From Proteiniphilum propionicum (GTDB lineage: Bacteria > Bacteroidota > Bacteroidia > Bacteroidales > Dysgonomonadaceae): DNA of 64,000 bases. Location of the stretch: positions 310,001 to 374,000 of the forward strand of contig NZ_CP073586.1 in the NCBI RefSeq assembly GCF_022267555.1, written 5' to 3'. A program made the position numbers and the translations under genes. Every line of letters begins with the position of its first letter. Within the stretch, counting starts at the first letter, position 1. Below the pieces are notes generated by a model. That model did no database searches. It saw only the letters and a program-made list of their open reading frames with translations, and was not told the DNA's origin. Below, piece after piece: positions 37,618-46,248 of this stretch.

Positions 37618-38169
37618 TTATTTTATCAGGAATGAAAAGAGAATATTCACAAGTGCAGGCGTCAGCATTACCAGCGCCGATGCCATAACGGTAAAATTTG
37701 TACGTTTATCCTCCGGAACTTTAATATAAAGCTGTGCCCCGGTGTTCACCAGATGTATAGTGTAAAATGCAAGTAACCATAAAATGAAAAAACCTGGAAG
37801 AAAAGGAATAATGATGTACAGCAGATAAATCACCACTGAAGAATATCCTACAAAAAATTGGAACTCTGCTAAATTTTTTTTCAGCCCAAACCGGGGAGCT
37901 GTTTCATTCAGGATATATGACACTAAAAAATACCCCCCATACACAGCTACTATGTTAATAATAGTGTTTTTCAACGCATTCTCAAGACCTCCGTTGCGCG
38001 TAAACCATAAACCGCCAACAAAAGAGGCAAGTGCAATTATCCCAAAAACAGGGTGCAGGAAGCGGTAGAGGAAGTCATTCTGCGTTCTCTCTTCCCTTTC
38101 AATATATTTCCATTCTTCGGGAGACGCAACAATCAACTGCACGATAGTTACAAAAATATCTCTCCACAT
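37618..38169 (-). CDS. Yip1-family membrane protein (second copy)
   Basis: A 183-residue membrane protein with five hydrophobic helices after a short start containing IVASPEEWKYIEREE, the 'P.EW..I' opening shared with the gene at 3129-3713 (FTPKDEWSVIE). A conserved YSSVVIYLLYIIIPFLP region follows. The two are diverged paralogues in the same window. The role of bacterial Yip1 proteins is unknown; membrane-stress or secretion links are speculative. The stop codon abuts repeat copy B. A start further downstream is not supported by the helix pattern. Confidence 0.75.
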   Translation of the reverse strand: MWRDIFVTIVQLIVASPEEWKYIEREERTQNDFLYRFLHPVFGIIALASFVGGLWFTRNGGLENALKNTIINIVAVYGGYFLVSYILNETAPRFGLKKNLAEFQFFVGYSSVVIYLLYIIIPFLPGFFILWLLAFYTIHLVNTGAQLYIKVPEDKRTNFTVMASALVMLTPALVNILFSFLIK

Positions 38170-38233
38170 TACTTTTTGATTTTGGATTGCAAAGGTAACG
38201 AATTCCGATTAATATTTAGAATGTGAGAGAGAT

Positions 38234-38273
38234 AAAAAAAGCAGCAACTACTTTTTTTCAGAGTAGTTGCTGC
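38234..38273 (-). terminator. Intrinsic terminator of the sigma-Dma-NigD unit
   Basis: A perfect 11-bp stem (GCAGCAACTAC 38241-38251 with GTAGTTGCTGC 38263-38273). On the minus strand it is followed at once by seven U residues: a classic Rho-independent terminator, 23 bases after the NigD-like stop codon. Confidence 0.85.
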
Positions 38274-38295
38274 TGATTAGACGAGGTTGTTCGGC

Positions 38296-39030
38296 TTAAT
38301 CTCCGGCAACTCTCATTTTGTAAACATTTGAATCTACAATGTCGTTGCGGTTCTTCAAATAGTATCTGAACTGAATCTTTATATCTTTAGTATTGGTTTG
38401 GCTTGTTCCTTCATACATAGCACGTATAGGTGCCATATTCAAAGCAATGATATCCGAACCTGAAGTTGTTGAAGCGCCTGCTTCAGGTGTTCCGTCTATA
38501 ACAAGATGAATTTCAATAAATACTTCATCGTCATTGGCTCCTTCCTTGTTAATTTTATAGAACTCCAGTGAGACAGTCTGTCCCTTTTTGTACTCATAGG
38601 CATATTGAAACAGCCAGTGATCACCCAGGTATATCTCGTCTGCAGCATAATAAGGAGGGTCTATAGCTAAAAACTTATCAGGTGTTTCCACTACAGGTGG
38701 ATCGGCCATTATCAGATCTGCACGACTTATCAGCTTTGGATCGCCTGAAATCACCACCTTATCAGCATACTTATCTCCAATTTTTTCTTCTCCATACTCC
38801 TCTTCCCAGCTATAGCGAAGAAACTGAAAAGTACCCGGAGTCATCCCCTGCATTTGTGCAGAGGTTATTAAGCGCCCGGTAAGGGTTCTTCCATAAATTT
38901 TTGATGATGCGTTATCCATAGCAATATAGGCTACGGAAGCTTCTGAATAGTTACTGTTTCCATCCCCAAGGCAGGAAGTCAACAGAAGAGTCATGCCGAT
39001 TATGGCAAGAAATAAATTCGTTTTTTTCAT
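38296..39030 (-). CDS. NigD-like lipoprotein
   Basis: A 244-residue lipoprotein (lipobox LLTSC, Cys20). After a Gly/Asn/Ser linker comes a beta-rich region (AYIAMDNASSKIYGRTL...GRLITSAQMQG, about 33-58), compatible with the N-terminal OB-like fold of NigD-type proteins, followed by a second beta domain (about 120-244). The NigD assignment is by size, lipobox, layout and genomic position rather than by an invariant motif. It follows the Dma-like gene by 34 bases on the same strand and precedes a strong terminator, so it is the last gene of the sigma factor operon. In Bacteroides thetaiotaomicron a NigD protein is the reported output of the Dma1 pathway. Confidence 0.6.
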   Translation of the reverse strand: MKKTNLFLAIIGMTLLLTSCLGDGNSNYSEASVAYIAMDNASSKIYGRTLTGRLITSAQMQGMTPGTFQFLRYSWEEEYGEEKIGDKYADKVVISGDPKLISRADLIMADPPVVETPDKFLAIDPPYYAADEIYLGDHWLFQYAYEYKKGQTVSLEFYKINKEGANDDEVFIEIHLVIDGTPEAGASTTSGSDIIALNMAPIRAMYEGTSQTNTKDIKIQFRYYLKNRNDIVDSNVYKMRVAGD

Positions 39031-39064
39031 TTTCTAATCTTTCAATATTTTGTTAATTCGTATA

Positions 39065-40366
39065 TTAAAACTCATACCTGAGCCCTATGTTCAGATCCAT
39101 CACGATCTTGCTGTCGGAATAGATAGTCTTGTATTCATTTTTTGCATCGAAATAGTATGCTCCGCCTATTTTTCCATACAGCTTCAGAGAGTTATATATA
39201 GGAAATGAAACTCCAACACCGGCGTTGACCGAGATCTGTGGATTGTGTTGTGAAATTTTCTTAACCTCTTTCTCTTGAGATGAACTGTTGAGATCCAACG
39301 CCTGCCCCTCTCCTGTTCTCCGGAATTCACCATATATATCTTTCTCTATTATGCCGCCTACAGAGGCATAAACATCTAACTTACTTAAAGAGAAAAGATT
39401 GTAATTCACGTTTAAAGGTATCCCCAGATAGTGAAGGCGCTGCGTTTCATGTACCTGAAAATTTGAGTTTTTATTTCGTGTTTTGGAGTAAAGAGAGGTA
39501 TATATCAGGCCGGTCTCAATAGATAGATTATCTAACAAGGATTTAGATACCGTAATACCAAACGATACCGGCTGGTCGTGCTCCATTTCCGAAATATTAT
39601 CGGCAGTATTGTTTGCCTGCAATAACATCTTATTGGGTTCGCCGGAATATTGGCTTTCAGGGGCTACGGCCGCACTTCGCAGGGTCATGGGCGAATTCAC
39701 CGTTTGATGAAAAGAGGTTAACCCGCCCCTTCCGCTAAGTGTCAGCACAATATTTCCATTATCATTGTGAGATGACACATTTTCTGCAAACAACCCTTTT
39801 TGTCCTTCCACCACAATAAGCTCATCAACCAACAACCTTTTTCTCTGATTTTCCTCTGATTGACGCAATACCCGCAATGCGTCTGAGTCAGGCACTCTTG
39901 CCATGCCGCTGCGGGTTGAACTCTCACGGCGCAGCATGGACTCAATAATCCCTGATGGATCGGATGGGCGAACGGGGTTAATTCCCTTTCTTATTGCTGA
40001 ACCCGATACATACTGCTTCACTTTGCCAGGGTGAGTAACAATAGCCTGTTTCAATGTTTCGGGCTGTTTTTTAATTTCTGCACCGCTACCGGGTTTTATA
40101 TCTATTTCCGGAGTTGTTAAAGCAGATTCCGAAATAAGGGAATTACTTTGATCAACCTGGTTCCGGAAGAAAAGCACAGTACCTATCAACAAAACAAGGA
40201 CAGCAGCAGCAGTGCAGGTGTACCATCTGCGCCGTACTGCAACCCTGGCTGCAGCATCAATCTTCAGCGATTGTTCCAGCATGCTCCATCCATCATCAGG
40301 GACTGATGCCCGGAAATCACTGAATTTCGACTGAAACTCCCTTCTAATATCGTTATCTGAATTCAT
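39065..40366 (-). CDS. Dual membrane-spanning anti-sigma factor (Dma-like)
   Basis: A 433-residue protein with an unusual plan and no signal peptide. Residues 1-47 are a soluble helical segment (DIRREFQSKFSDFRASVPDDGW) ending in Arg-rich residues; 48-67 are a single membrane helix (TAAAVLVLLIGTVLFF). Residues 68 to about 260 are a low-complexity, Ser/Pro/Gln-rich linker, and about 265-433 are an eight-strand barrel-like domain ending in a C-terminal Phe (LNIGLRYEF), the usual BAM targeting end. The positive-inside rule puts the N-terminus in the cytoplasm, so the chain must cross both membranes. This matches Dma proteins, which sense outer-membrane state and hold a sigma factor. The sigma gene ends 6 bases upstream. 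Confidence 0.8.
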   Translation of the reverse strand: MNSDNDIRREFQSKFSDFRASVPDDGWSMLEQSLKIDAAARVAVRRRWYTCTAAAVLVLLIGTVLFFRNQVDQSNSLISESALTTPEIDIKPGSGAEIKKQPETLKQAIVTHPGKVKQYVSGSAIRKGINPVRPSDPSGIIESMLRRESSTRSGMARVPDSDALRVLRQSEENQRKRLLVDELIVVEGQKGLFAENVSSHNDNGNIVLTLSGRGGLTSFHQTVNSPMTLRSAAVAPESQYSGEPNKMLLQANNTADNISEMEHDQPVSFGITVSKSLLDNLSIETGLIYTSLYSKTRNKNSNFQVHETQRLHYLGIPLNVNYNLFSLSKLDVYASVGGIIEKDIYGEFRRTGEGQALDLNSSSQEKEVKKISQHNPQISVNAGVGVSFPIYNSLKLYGKIGGAYYFDAKNEYKTIYSDSKIVMDLNIGLRYEF

Positions 40367-40372
40367 TTATAG

Positions 40373-40930
40373 TTACTGTTGCTTTTTTAATATGGCTGAA
40401 ATCTTCTTCTGTAATATGCTCTTTGCCCTAAATAATTGTGACCGTGACGCTGCCTCTTTTATGCCCAGCATGCGGGCGATCTCTTTATGTGACAACTCCT
40501 CAAAAATATACAGGTTAAAGACTGTTCTATATCCGGCAGGAAGATCCCTTATCATCTCCAGAACCTTCTCACGTGGAATATTTCCTATATCAAGAATATC
40601 ATCCTCCGGCATGTTGGCTTCTCCACCATGTATATATCGATATTCTTCCATAAACCGGTATTTTTGCTTCTCTTTCCTGTAGTTTTCCAACGCCAGATTT
40701 ACAAAAATCCGCCTCATCCAGCCTTCAAAAGAACCCCTGCCCGAATATGAGCATATCTGCGTAAAGACCCGGATGAATCCATCATGCAAGAGATCGCGGG
40801 CTGTTTCCTCATCGCCGCTGTAACGCATACATACCGCCATCATTATAGGTGCATATTGCTCATACAACATTTTTTGAGCATTACGATCCTGTTTCTTACA
40901 TGCAATTATCAGTTGCGAATCATCCATCAT
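40373..40930 (-). CDS. ECF RNA polymerase sigma factor
   Basis: A 185-residue group-4 sigma factor. Region 2 (about 15-90) has the core-binding and -10 parts (ARDLLHDGFIRVFTQI...SFEGWMRRIFVNLALENYRK). Region 4 (about 120-180) has LPAGYRTVFNLYIFEELSHKEIARMLG split by a turn, then SQLFRAKSILQKK. Such sigma factors act only when released from an anti-sigma partner; the next gene, 6 bases downstream, is the Dma-like membrane protein. The pair plus the NigD-like gene forms one unit ending at the terminator 38234-38273. No standard -33/-7 pair is evident upstream, compatible with autoregulation by another promoter type. Confidence 0.93.
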   Translation of the reverse strand: MMDDSQLIIACKKQDRNAQKMLYEQYAPIMMAVCMRYSGDEETARDLLHDGFIRVFTQICSYSGRGSFEGWMRRIFVNLALENYRKEKQKYRFMEEYRYIHGGEANMPEDDILDIGNIPREKVLEMIRDLPAGYRTVFNLYIFEELSHKEIARMLGIKEAASRSQLFRAKSILQKKISAILKKQQ

Positions 40931-41118
40931 TATCGCAGTTCATTAAATAGATGAGAAAAAAGAAAAAACGCTGCACTGACAGCCCTGTTTTTACCTCTAT
41001 TTAGCTTTTTTTAAGTAATTATTTACCCCACTTATGATTAAAATTATTTTTAATCATCAAAATTAGTACCACGCCAAGGAAATACCAAGTGAAATTAATT
41101 AAGAATATGTAATTTTAA

Positions 41119-41150
41119 ATTGTAGAGTAACTCTTTTTTCTTTATTTTTG
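41119..41150 (+). promoter_or_regulatory. Promoter of sppA-lpxK-pnp-thiL
   Basis: ATTG (41119-41122) and TATTTTTG (41143-41150), spaced by 20 bases, match the Bacteroidota promoter. The sppA ATG follows 28 bases later. Confidence 0.6.
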
Positions 41151-41178
41151 TCCTGTTAATCAACTAAAAATTATTTCT

Positions 41179-42954
41179 ATGAAGGATTTTCTAAAAATCA
41201 TGCTCGCGTCTGCTTTGGGATTTATCATCGCAAACGTAATCTTTTCTTTGATTGCAATGATCTTCTTTTTCGGAGCAATGGGATCAGTTATTGATTCTAT
41301 ATCTTCGGAAAAATTCTCTCTTCAGGATAATTCGGTTTTAAACCTGCGATTAAGCGGCCCTATAAATGAACGTACCCCCGAGCAGGACCCGTTCACATCG
41401 ATGATCAGTCGCGACGAAACCCAGCCAATTGGCCTGAACGACATTGTAAGTGCTATCCGAAAGGCCAAAAGCAGCGATAAGATCAAAGGCATCTACCTGG
41501 ATTCGCGCATGATGTCGGCCTCCATGGCTACACTGGCCGAAATCCGTCAGGAACTGCTTGATTTCAAGGAGAGCGGCAAATTTATCGTTTCATACGCCGA
41601 CATATATACACAGAGTGGTTATTACCTTGCCTCCGTAGCCGATAAAGTAGCAATCAATCCCAAAGGGATGCTCGACCTGCACGGGCTGGCCGCCACACCC
41701 ATCTTCTTCAAGGATGCCCTTGACAAGCTGGGAATAGAGATACAGATCTTTAAGGTCGGCACCTATAAATCGGCCGTGGAGCCGTACACACAAAACGAGA
41801 TGAGCGAAGCAAACAGAGAACAGCTGACCTCCATTCTGAATGACGCCTGGAGTTTCCTTAAAAACGATTTTGCCGAGTCGCGTTCACTCACTCCTGCCGG
41901 TATAGATTCTCTTGCCAACTTGCTGCCGTTGATCCGGGAAACCGATTTTCTACTTTCTTCCAATCTTGTAGATACGCTTCTTTATGAAACAGAGATGAAG
42001 GATTATCTTCGCTCGTTACTGAATATCGAAAAAAACAAAAAAATTCCATCGGCAACGGTAGCAAACATGAAATCGGTAAAAACTAAAACAGTCAAGAAAA
42101 CCGATAATACAATTGCTATCCTCTATGCAGTTGGAGAAATCATTTCCGGTAACGGCTCATCCGGTATCCAGGATAAATATATTGTGGATCAGATTGAAAA
42201 ACTGAGGATGGATGAAGAAATAAAGGCAGTGGTATTCCGCATAAATTCAGGTGGAGGGAGTGCCTATGCTTCAGAGCAGATCTGGAAAGCGATCAACGAC
42301 CTGAAGTCAGAAAAGCCGGTAGTAGTTTCCATGGGCGACATGGCTGCCTCCGGAGGGTATTATATCGCCTGCAACGCCGACAAAATAGTTGCCCAGCCTA
42401 CAACCCTAACCGGATCGATAGGGATATTCGGCACCATACCTAATTTAGAAGGTACATCCAAAAAAATAGGAGTAAATATCGATGAAGTAAAAACAAACGA
42501 GTTTTCAGATTTCGGGAATATTTCACGTCCTTTAAATGATAAAGAGAAACAGATGTTTCAGACAATGATAGAGCGGGGGTATGACCTCTTTCTAACGCGT
42601 TGTGCCGAAGGGCGTGATATACCAAAAGACTCAATGGCTCTCTACGCCGAAGGACGTGTATGGACAGGAAATCAGGCAAGACAAATTGGTCTTGTTGATG
42701 AATTGGGTGGTATTGAGAAAGCGATTGAAATTGCTGCCGATCTGGCTAACCTGGGAAAAAGCTATGTAGTTTTTGAATATCCCAGGCTACGATCAAGATT
42801 CGATGAGTTGTTGAACCCTTCAAAAGAGGATTTGGCCGCCAAAACTCTTAAAGAGTATCTTGGCTCAAGTTACGATCTGTTCATGCTCCTGAAAAATATT
42901 AAAGAACAGGATTACCTACAGGCCAGAATTCCTTTTGATCCGAACATTAAATAA
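41179..42954 (+). CDS. sppA: Signal peptide peptidase SppA (67K type)
   Basis: A 591-residue membrane protease that degrades cleaved signal peptides. One N-terminal membrane helix (about 7-33) anchors it, with two tandem ClpP-like S49 domains in the periplasm (about 55-290 and 315-560). The catalytic serine lies in MGDMAASGGYYIACNAD in the second domain and the general-base lysine in the first, near GTYKSAVEPYTQNEMS. The double-domain length matches E. coli SppA. First gene of a four-gene run with lpxK, a purine nucleoside phosphorylase and thiL. Confidence 0.95.
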   Translation: MKDFLKIMLASALGFIIANVIFSLIAMIFFFGAMGSVIDSISSEKFSLQDNSVLNLRLSGPINERTPEQDPFTSMISRDETQPIGLNDIVSAIRKAKSSDKIKGIYLDSRMMSASMATLAEIRQELLDFKESGKFIVSYADIYTQSGYYLASVADKVAINPKGMLDLHGLAATPIFFKDALDKLGIEIQIFKVGTYKSAVEPYTQNEMSEANREQLTSILNDAWSFLKNDFAESRSLTPAGIDSLANLLPLIRETDFLLSSNLVDTLLYETEMKDYLRSLLNIEKNKKIPSATVANMKSVKTKTVKKTDNTIAILYAVGEIISGNGSSGIQDKYIVDQIEKLRMDEEIKAVVFRINSGGGSAYASEQIWKAINDLKSEKPVVVSMGDMAASGGYYIACNADKIVAQPTTLTGSIGIFGTIPNLEGTSKKIGVNIDEVKTNEFSDFGNISRPLNDKEKQMFQTMIERGYDLFLTRCAEGRDIPKDSMALYAEGRVWTGNQARQIGLVDELGGIEKAIEIAADLANLGKSYVVFEYPRLRSRFDELLNPSKEDLAAKTLKEYLGSSYDLFMLLKNIKEQDYLQARIPFDPNIK

Positions 42955-42955
42955 A

Positions 42956-44068
42956 ATGGGCAAACCTTCCGTCGAATTCCGTCGATCACTGCTGCCGTTA
43001 TCATGGCTGTACAAAGTTGGGGTGAACTTTCGGAATGCACTTTTCGACAGAAAAATACTCAAACAAAAGAGTTTCAATATTCCTGTTATCTGCGTAGGTA
43101 ATATCACTGCAGGAGGTACAGGAAAGACCCCGCATATTGAATATCTCATAAAATTGCTCTCCCCCGGGTATAAGGTCGCCGTTCTGAGCAGGGGATACAA
43201 ACGTAGTAGCAAGGGTTTTATGATTGTTAATACCGATTCAAAAGCGAACGAAGCGGGTGATGAACCTTTACAAATAAAGCTGAAGTTTCCAGATACGCTC
43301 GTCGTGGTTGACAAAAACAGGGTAAACGCAATTGAAAAGATACTTAGCATTGATAAAAAAGAGAGGCCAGATGTGATTTTGCTCGATGATGGATTTCAGC
43401 ACCGGTATGTACAGCCCTCGCTATCCATTCTTCTGGTAGACAGCAACCGTCCTGTGTTCGAAGACCGACTGCTTCCTGCGGGGATGCTTCGCGAGCCGTT
43501 GAAAGGGAAAGACAGGGCATCTATCGTACTGGTTACCAAATGCAATCCTGACATGCAGCCAATCGACTTCAGGATTTACACGAACGGGTTGAACCTGTAC
43601 CCTTACCAGAAGTTGTTTTTCACATCACTCGATTATGGCACAGTCAGGCCCGTCTTCTCCGAAATCAGGGAAGACCGTTATCTATTGGACGATCTACGAA
43701 AGAAGCACGTGTTTCTTGTTACCGGTATTGCTTCACCTCAACCGCTGGTAGAGAAGCTTGAGCATAAGACATACAATCTCTATACGCGTTTTTTCCCCGA
43801 TCACCATTTTTTCAATGATGCTGATGTGCAATCCATTCGTGAGCAGGTTGAATCATTGGAAGATGATAACAAGATCATTCTCACAACGGAAAAAGATGCC
43901 GTACGTTTCAGGGCGTTGCCTTTTCTGGATGAGGAGATAAAAAAAATACTCTATTACATTCCCGTTCGCATAACATTTATAGATGAGAAAGAAAAAGAAT
44001 CATTTAATAAGAAAATATTAGAACATGTTAGAAGCTATCAAACAAACAGCAGATTATCTGAAGAGTAG
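42956..44068 (+). CDS. lpxK: Tetraacyldisaccharide 4'-kinase
   Basis: A 370-residue lipid A biosynthesis enzyme that phosphorylates the 4' position of the disaccharide precursor. Its P-loop is GNITAGGTGKTPH (about residues 47-59), followed by VAVLSRGYKR and the DDGFQHRYV motif. The ATG is one base after the sppA stop; an in-frame TTG 21 bases upstream lies inside sppA and is rejected. Its 3' end overlaps the phosphorylase gene by 44 bases in another frame. It acts at the inner membrane's cytoplasmic face. Confidence 0.95.
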   Translation: MGKPSVEFRRSLLPLSWLYKVGVNFRNALFDRKILKQKSFNIPVICVGNITAGGTGKTPHIEYLIKLLSPGYKVAVLSRGYKRSSKGFMIVNTDSKANEAGDEPLQIKLKFPDTLVVVDKNRVNAIEKILSIDKKERPDVILLDDGFQHRYVQPSLSILLVDSNRPVFEDRLLPAGMLREPLKGKDRASIVLVTKCNPDMQPIDFRIYTNGLNLYPYQKLFFTSLDYGTVRPVFSEIREDRYLLDDLRKKHVFLVTGIASPQPLVEKLEHKTYNLYTRFFPDHHFFNDADVQSIREQVESLEDDNKIILTTEKDAVRFRALPFLDEEIKKILYYIPVRITFIDEKEKESFNKKILEHVRSYQTNSRLSEE

Positions 44069-44837
44069 AATTGAAGAGATTCCAAACACAGCCATTATTC
44101 TGGGTACGGGCCTGGGGGAACTGGTGCATGAGATTGAAGATAAAAATGAAATTTCCTACACCGAAATACCAAATTTCCCGATTTCCACGGTTGAAGGGCA
44201 CAGCGGGAAACTGATTATAGGCAAGCTTGGCGGCAGAAAGGTGCTGGCCATGCAGGGGCGCTTCCACTACTATGAAGGGTACGATATGAAACAGGTTACT
44301 TTTCCTGTTCGCGTCTTCCAGTCCCTGGGTATAGAGTACCTATTTGTTTCCAATGCAGCCGGAGGGATGAACCCCAGTTTCGACATAGGCGATATCATGC
44401 TGATTGAAGACCATATAAACATGTTTCCCGAACACCCCCTTCATGGTAAAAACTTCAATGAGCTGGGTACACGCTTCCCAGATATGAGTGAAGCTTACAA
44501 CAAAGAGTTGCGTCTGATGGCAATGGAGATAGCCAGGGAGAAAAACATCAAACTGCAGCACGGTGTCTACGTCGGTGTGCAGGGACCCACCTTTGAAACA
44601 CCGGCCGAGTATAATTTTTTCCGCGTAATCGGTGGAGATGCAGTTGGAATGTCAACCGTTCCCGAAGTTATCGTTGCCAACCACGCGAGAATTAAAGTGC
44701 TTGCGTTTTCCATTATCACTGACCTGGGCGTAATAGGCAAGATTGTAGAGGTTTCTCACGAGGATGTGCAGGAGGCCGCCAAAATTGCCCAGCCAAAGAT
44801 GGCGGAGATTATGCGTACCATAATCCAAAGGATCTGA
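44025..44837 (+). CDS. Purine nucleoside phosphorylase
   Basis: A 270-residue trimeric-type PNP that splits inosine and guanosine with phosphate. It shows ILGTGLGEL, the phosphate-binding EGHSGKL with its Ser/His, GRFHYYEGYDM, the SNAAGG block with the conserved Asn, and the GDAVGMSTVPE and late ITDLG motifs. The ATG lies 44 bases inside lpxK; N-terminal residues (MLEAIKQTADYLKSRI) are normal for the family, so the overlap is real. It overlaps thiL by one base. The lpxK-pnp-thiL order is, from memory, common in Bacteroidales. Confidence 0.93.
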   Translation: MLEAIKQTADYLKSRIEEIPNTAIILGTGLGELVHEIEDKNEISYTEIPNFPISTVEGHSGKLIIGKLGGRKVLAMQGRFHYYEGYDMKQVTFPVRVFQSLGIEYLFVSNAAGGMNPSFDIGDIMLIEDHINMFPEHPLHGKNFNELGTRFPDMSEAYNKELRLMAMEIAREKNIKLQHGVYVGVQGPTFETPAEYNFFRVIGGDAVGMSTVPEVIVANHARIKVLAFSIITDLGVIGKIVEVSHEDVQEAAKIAQPKMAEIMRTIIQRI

Positions 44838-45868
44838 TGAGCCGCACAGAAATAGCCAACTTAGGCGAGTTTGGCTTAATAAATCACCTGACCAAAGACA
44901 TCATCCCCAAGCAGGAAACAACCATCAAAGGGATTGGCGATGATGCGGCAATATTGGATTATAGGGGGAGAAACATACTGGTGACCACCGACCTGCTTCT
45001 GGAAGGTATACATTTCGACCTCATCTATTTTCCATTAAAGCATCTTGGATACAAAGCAGCGGTGGTCAACTTTTCCGATATATACGCAATGAACGGGATA
45101 CCACGGCAGCTAACGGTATCTCTGGGTATTTCCAAGCGATTCTCGGTAGAAGACCTCGAAAACTTTTACAGTGGATTAAAGCTTGCCTGTGAAATATATG
45201 GAGTGGATATAGTGGGAGGTGATACCTCTTCCTCGCTTACCGGATTAACAATCAGCATCACATGCATTGGCTCGGCAGACAAAGAAAAAATAACCTTCAG
45301 AAATGGCGCCAAAGAGACAGACCTTATTTATGTTTCGGGCGACCTGGGAGCCTCTTATATGGGCTTGCAGCTTTTGGAAAGAGAAAAAGCAGTGTTCGAC
45401 GGAAGCGGCGATTTTCAACCCGATTTTGCAGGAAAAGAATACCTGCTGGAACGCCAGCTCAAGCCGGAAGCTAGAAAAGATATCGTAGCACTGCTTGCAG
45501 AGAACGGAATTGTTCCTACCTCAATGATAGATATCTCGGACGGATTATCGTCTGACCTTCTACATATCTGCAACCAGAGTAATGCCGGTTGTCAAATTTT
45601 CGAAGAACGGCTTCCTATCGACTATCAGACAGCTATGATGGCCGGGACCTTTAACATGAACGTAACGACAGTGGCTCTAAGTGGAGGAGAAGATTATGAG
45701 CTTTTGTTCACAGTTCCATTGCATCTGCACGACAAGATGAGTACCATGCAGGGAGTTCATCTAATAGGGCATATCACCAAAGCCGAAAAGGGATGTTATC
45801 TAGTCACACGCGATGGACAGGAGATGCAGCTAAATGCTCAAGGATGGGATCCGCTGACAGTAGAGTAG
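44837..45868 (+). CDS. thiL: Thiamine-monophosphate kinase
   Basis: A 343-residue ATP-dependent kinase making thiamine diphosphate, the active cofactor. The N-terminal GEFGLINHL, the KGIGDDAAIL metal/ATP block, TTDLLLEGIHFD, the VVGGDTSSS motif and the MIDISDGLSSD block are intact. Translation starts in TGATG at the end of the phosphorylase gene. Last gene before tRNA-Phe, with a new promoter (45896-45926) beginning 28 bases after the stop. Confidence 0.96.
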   Translation: MSRTEIANLGEFGLINHLTKDIIPKQETTIKGIGDDAAILDYRGRNILVTTDLLLEGIHFDLIYFPLKHLGYKAAVVNFSDIYAMNGIPRQLTVSLGISKRFSVEDLENFYSGLKLACEIYGVDIVGGDTSSSLTGLTISITCIGSADKEKITFRNGAKETDLIYVSGDLGASYMGLQLLEREKAVFDGSGDFQPDFAGKEYLLERQLKPEARKDIVALLAENGIVPTSMIDISDGLSSDLLHICNQSNAGCQIFEERLPIDYQTAMMAGTFNMNVTTVALSGGEDYELLFTVPLHLHDKMSTMQGVHLIGHITKAEKGCYLVTRDGQEMQLNAQGWDPLTVE

Positions 45869-45895
45869 ATTTTTTTGACTTTTTTATTTACAAAT

Positions 45896-45926
45896 TTTGT
45901 AAATCTCAAAAATGCGCTTATCTTTG
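45896..45926 (+). promoter_or_regulatory. Promoter of tRNA-Phe
   Basis: TTTG (45896-45899), 19-base spacer, TATCTTTG (45919-45926): a consensus Bacteroidota promoter. The spacer shares ATCTCAAAAAT with the tRNA-Leu promoter, and both run into GCACTC after the -7 box. Confidence 0.75.
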
Positions 45927-45948
45927 CACTCGCAATTTGAGCAATGTT

Positions 45949-46021
45949 GGTGCCATAGCTCAGTCGGTAGAGCAAAGGACTGAAAATCCTTGTGTCCCCG
46001 GTTCGATTCCTGGTGGCACCA
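45949..46021 (+). tRNA. tRNA-Phe (anticodon GAA)
   Basis: A 73-base cloverleaf: acceptor GGTGCCA pairs with TGGCACC, and the D arm has AGCTCAGTCGGTAGAGC. The anticodon stem AAGGA/TCCTT encloses CTGAAAA (anticodon GAA), and the T arm CCCGG.TTCGATTC.CTGG is normal with one weak pair. The 3' CCA is not encoded beyond the discriminator A. Confidence 0.97.
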
Positions 46022-46036
46022 CTTCATAAAATTATT

Positions 46037-46070
46037 AAACGCTGTAGTTACACAACTTACAGCGTTTTTT
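46037..46070 (+). terminator. Terminator after tRNA-Phe
   Basis: AAACGCTGTA (46037-46046) pairs with TACAGCGTTT (46058-46067), followed by a short T-run. Confidence 0.8.
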
Positions 46071-46248
46071 GTTTGCCTTAGGTCAAACATATATAAAACA
46101 TTTTAAATTCATATACTCCCATATATCTATCAACTATACTGGTAATTTGAAATTACTCTGTAACTTTATCATAACATTTAAAGAAAAGTTCGGGATACAC
46201 TGATTATACTTATACTTTATCATTATATTAGCGGAAAATTCGACACTT

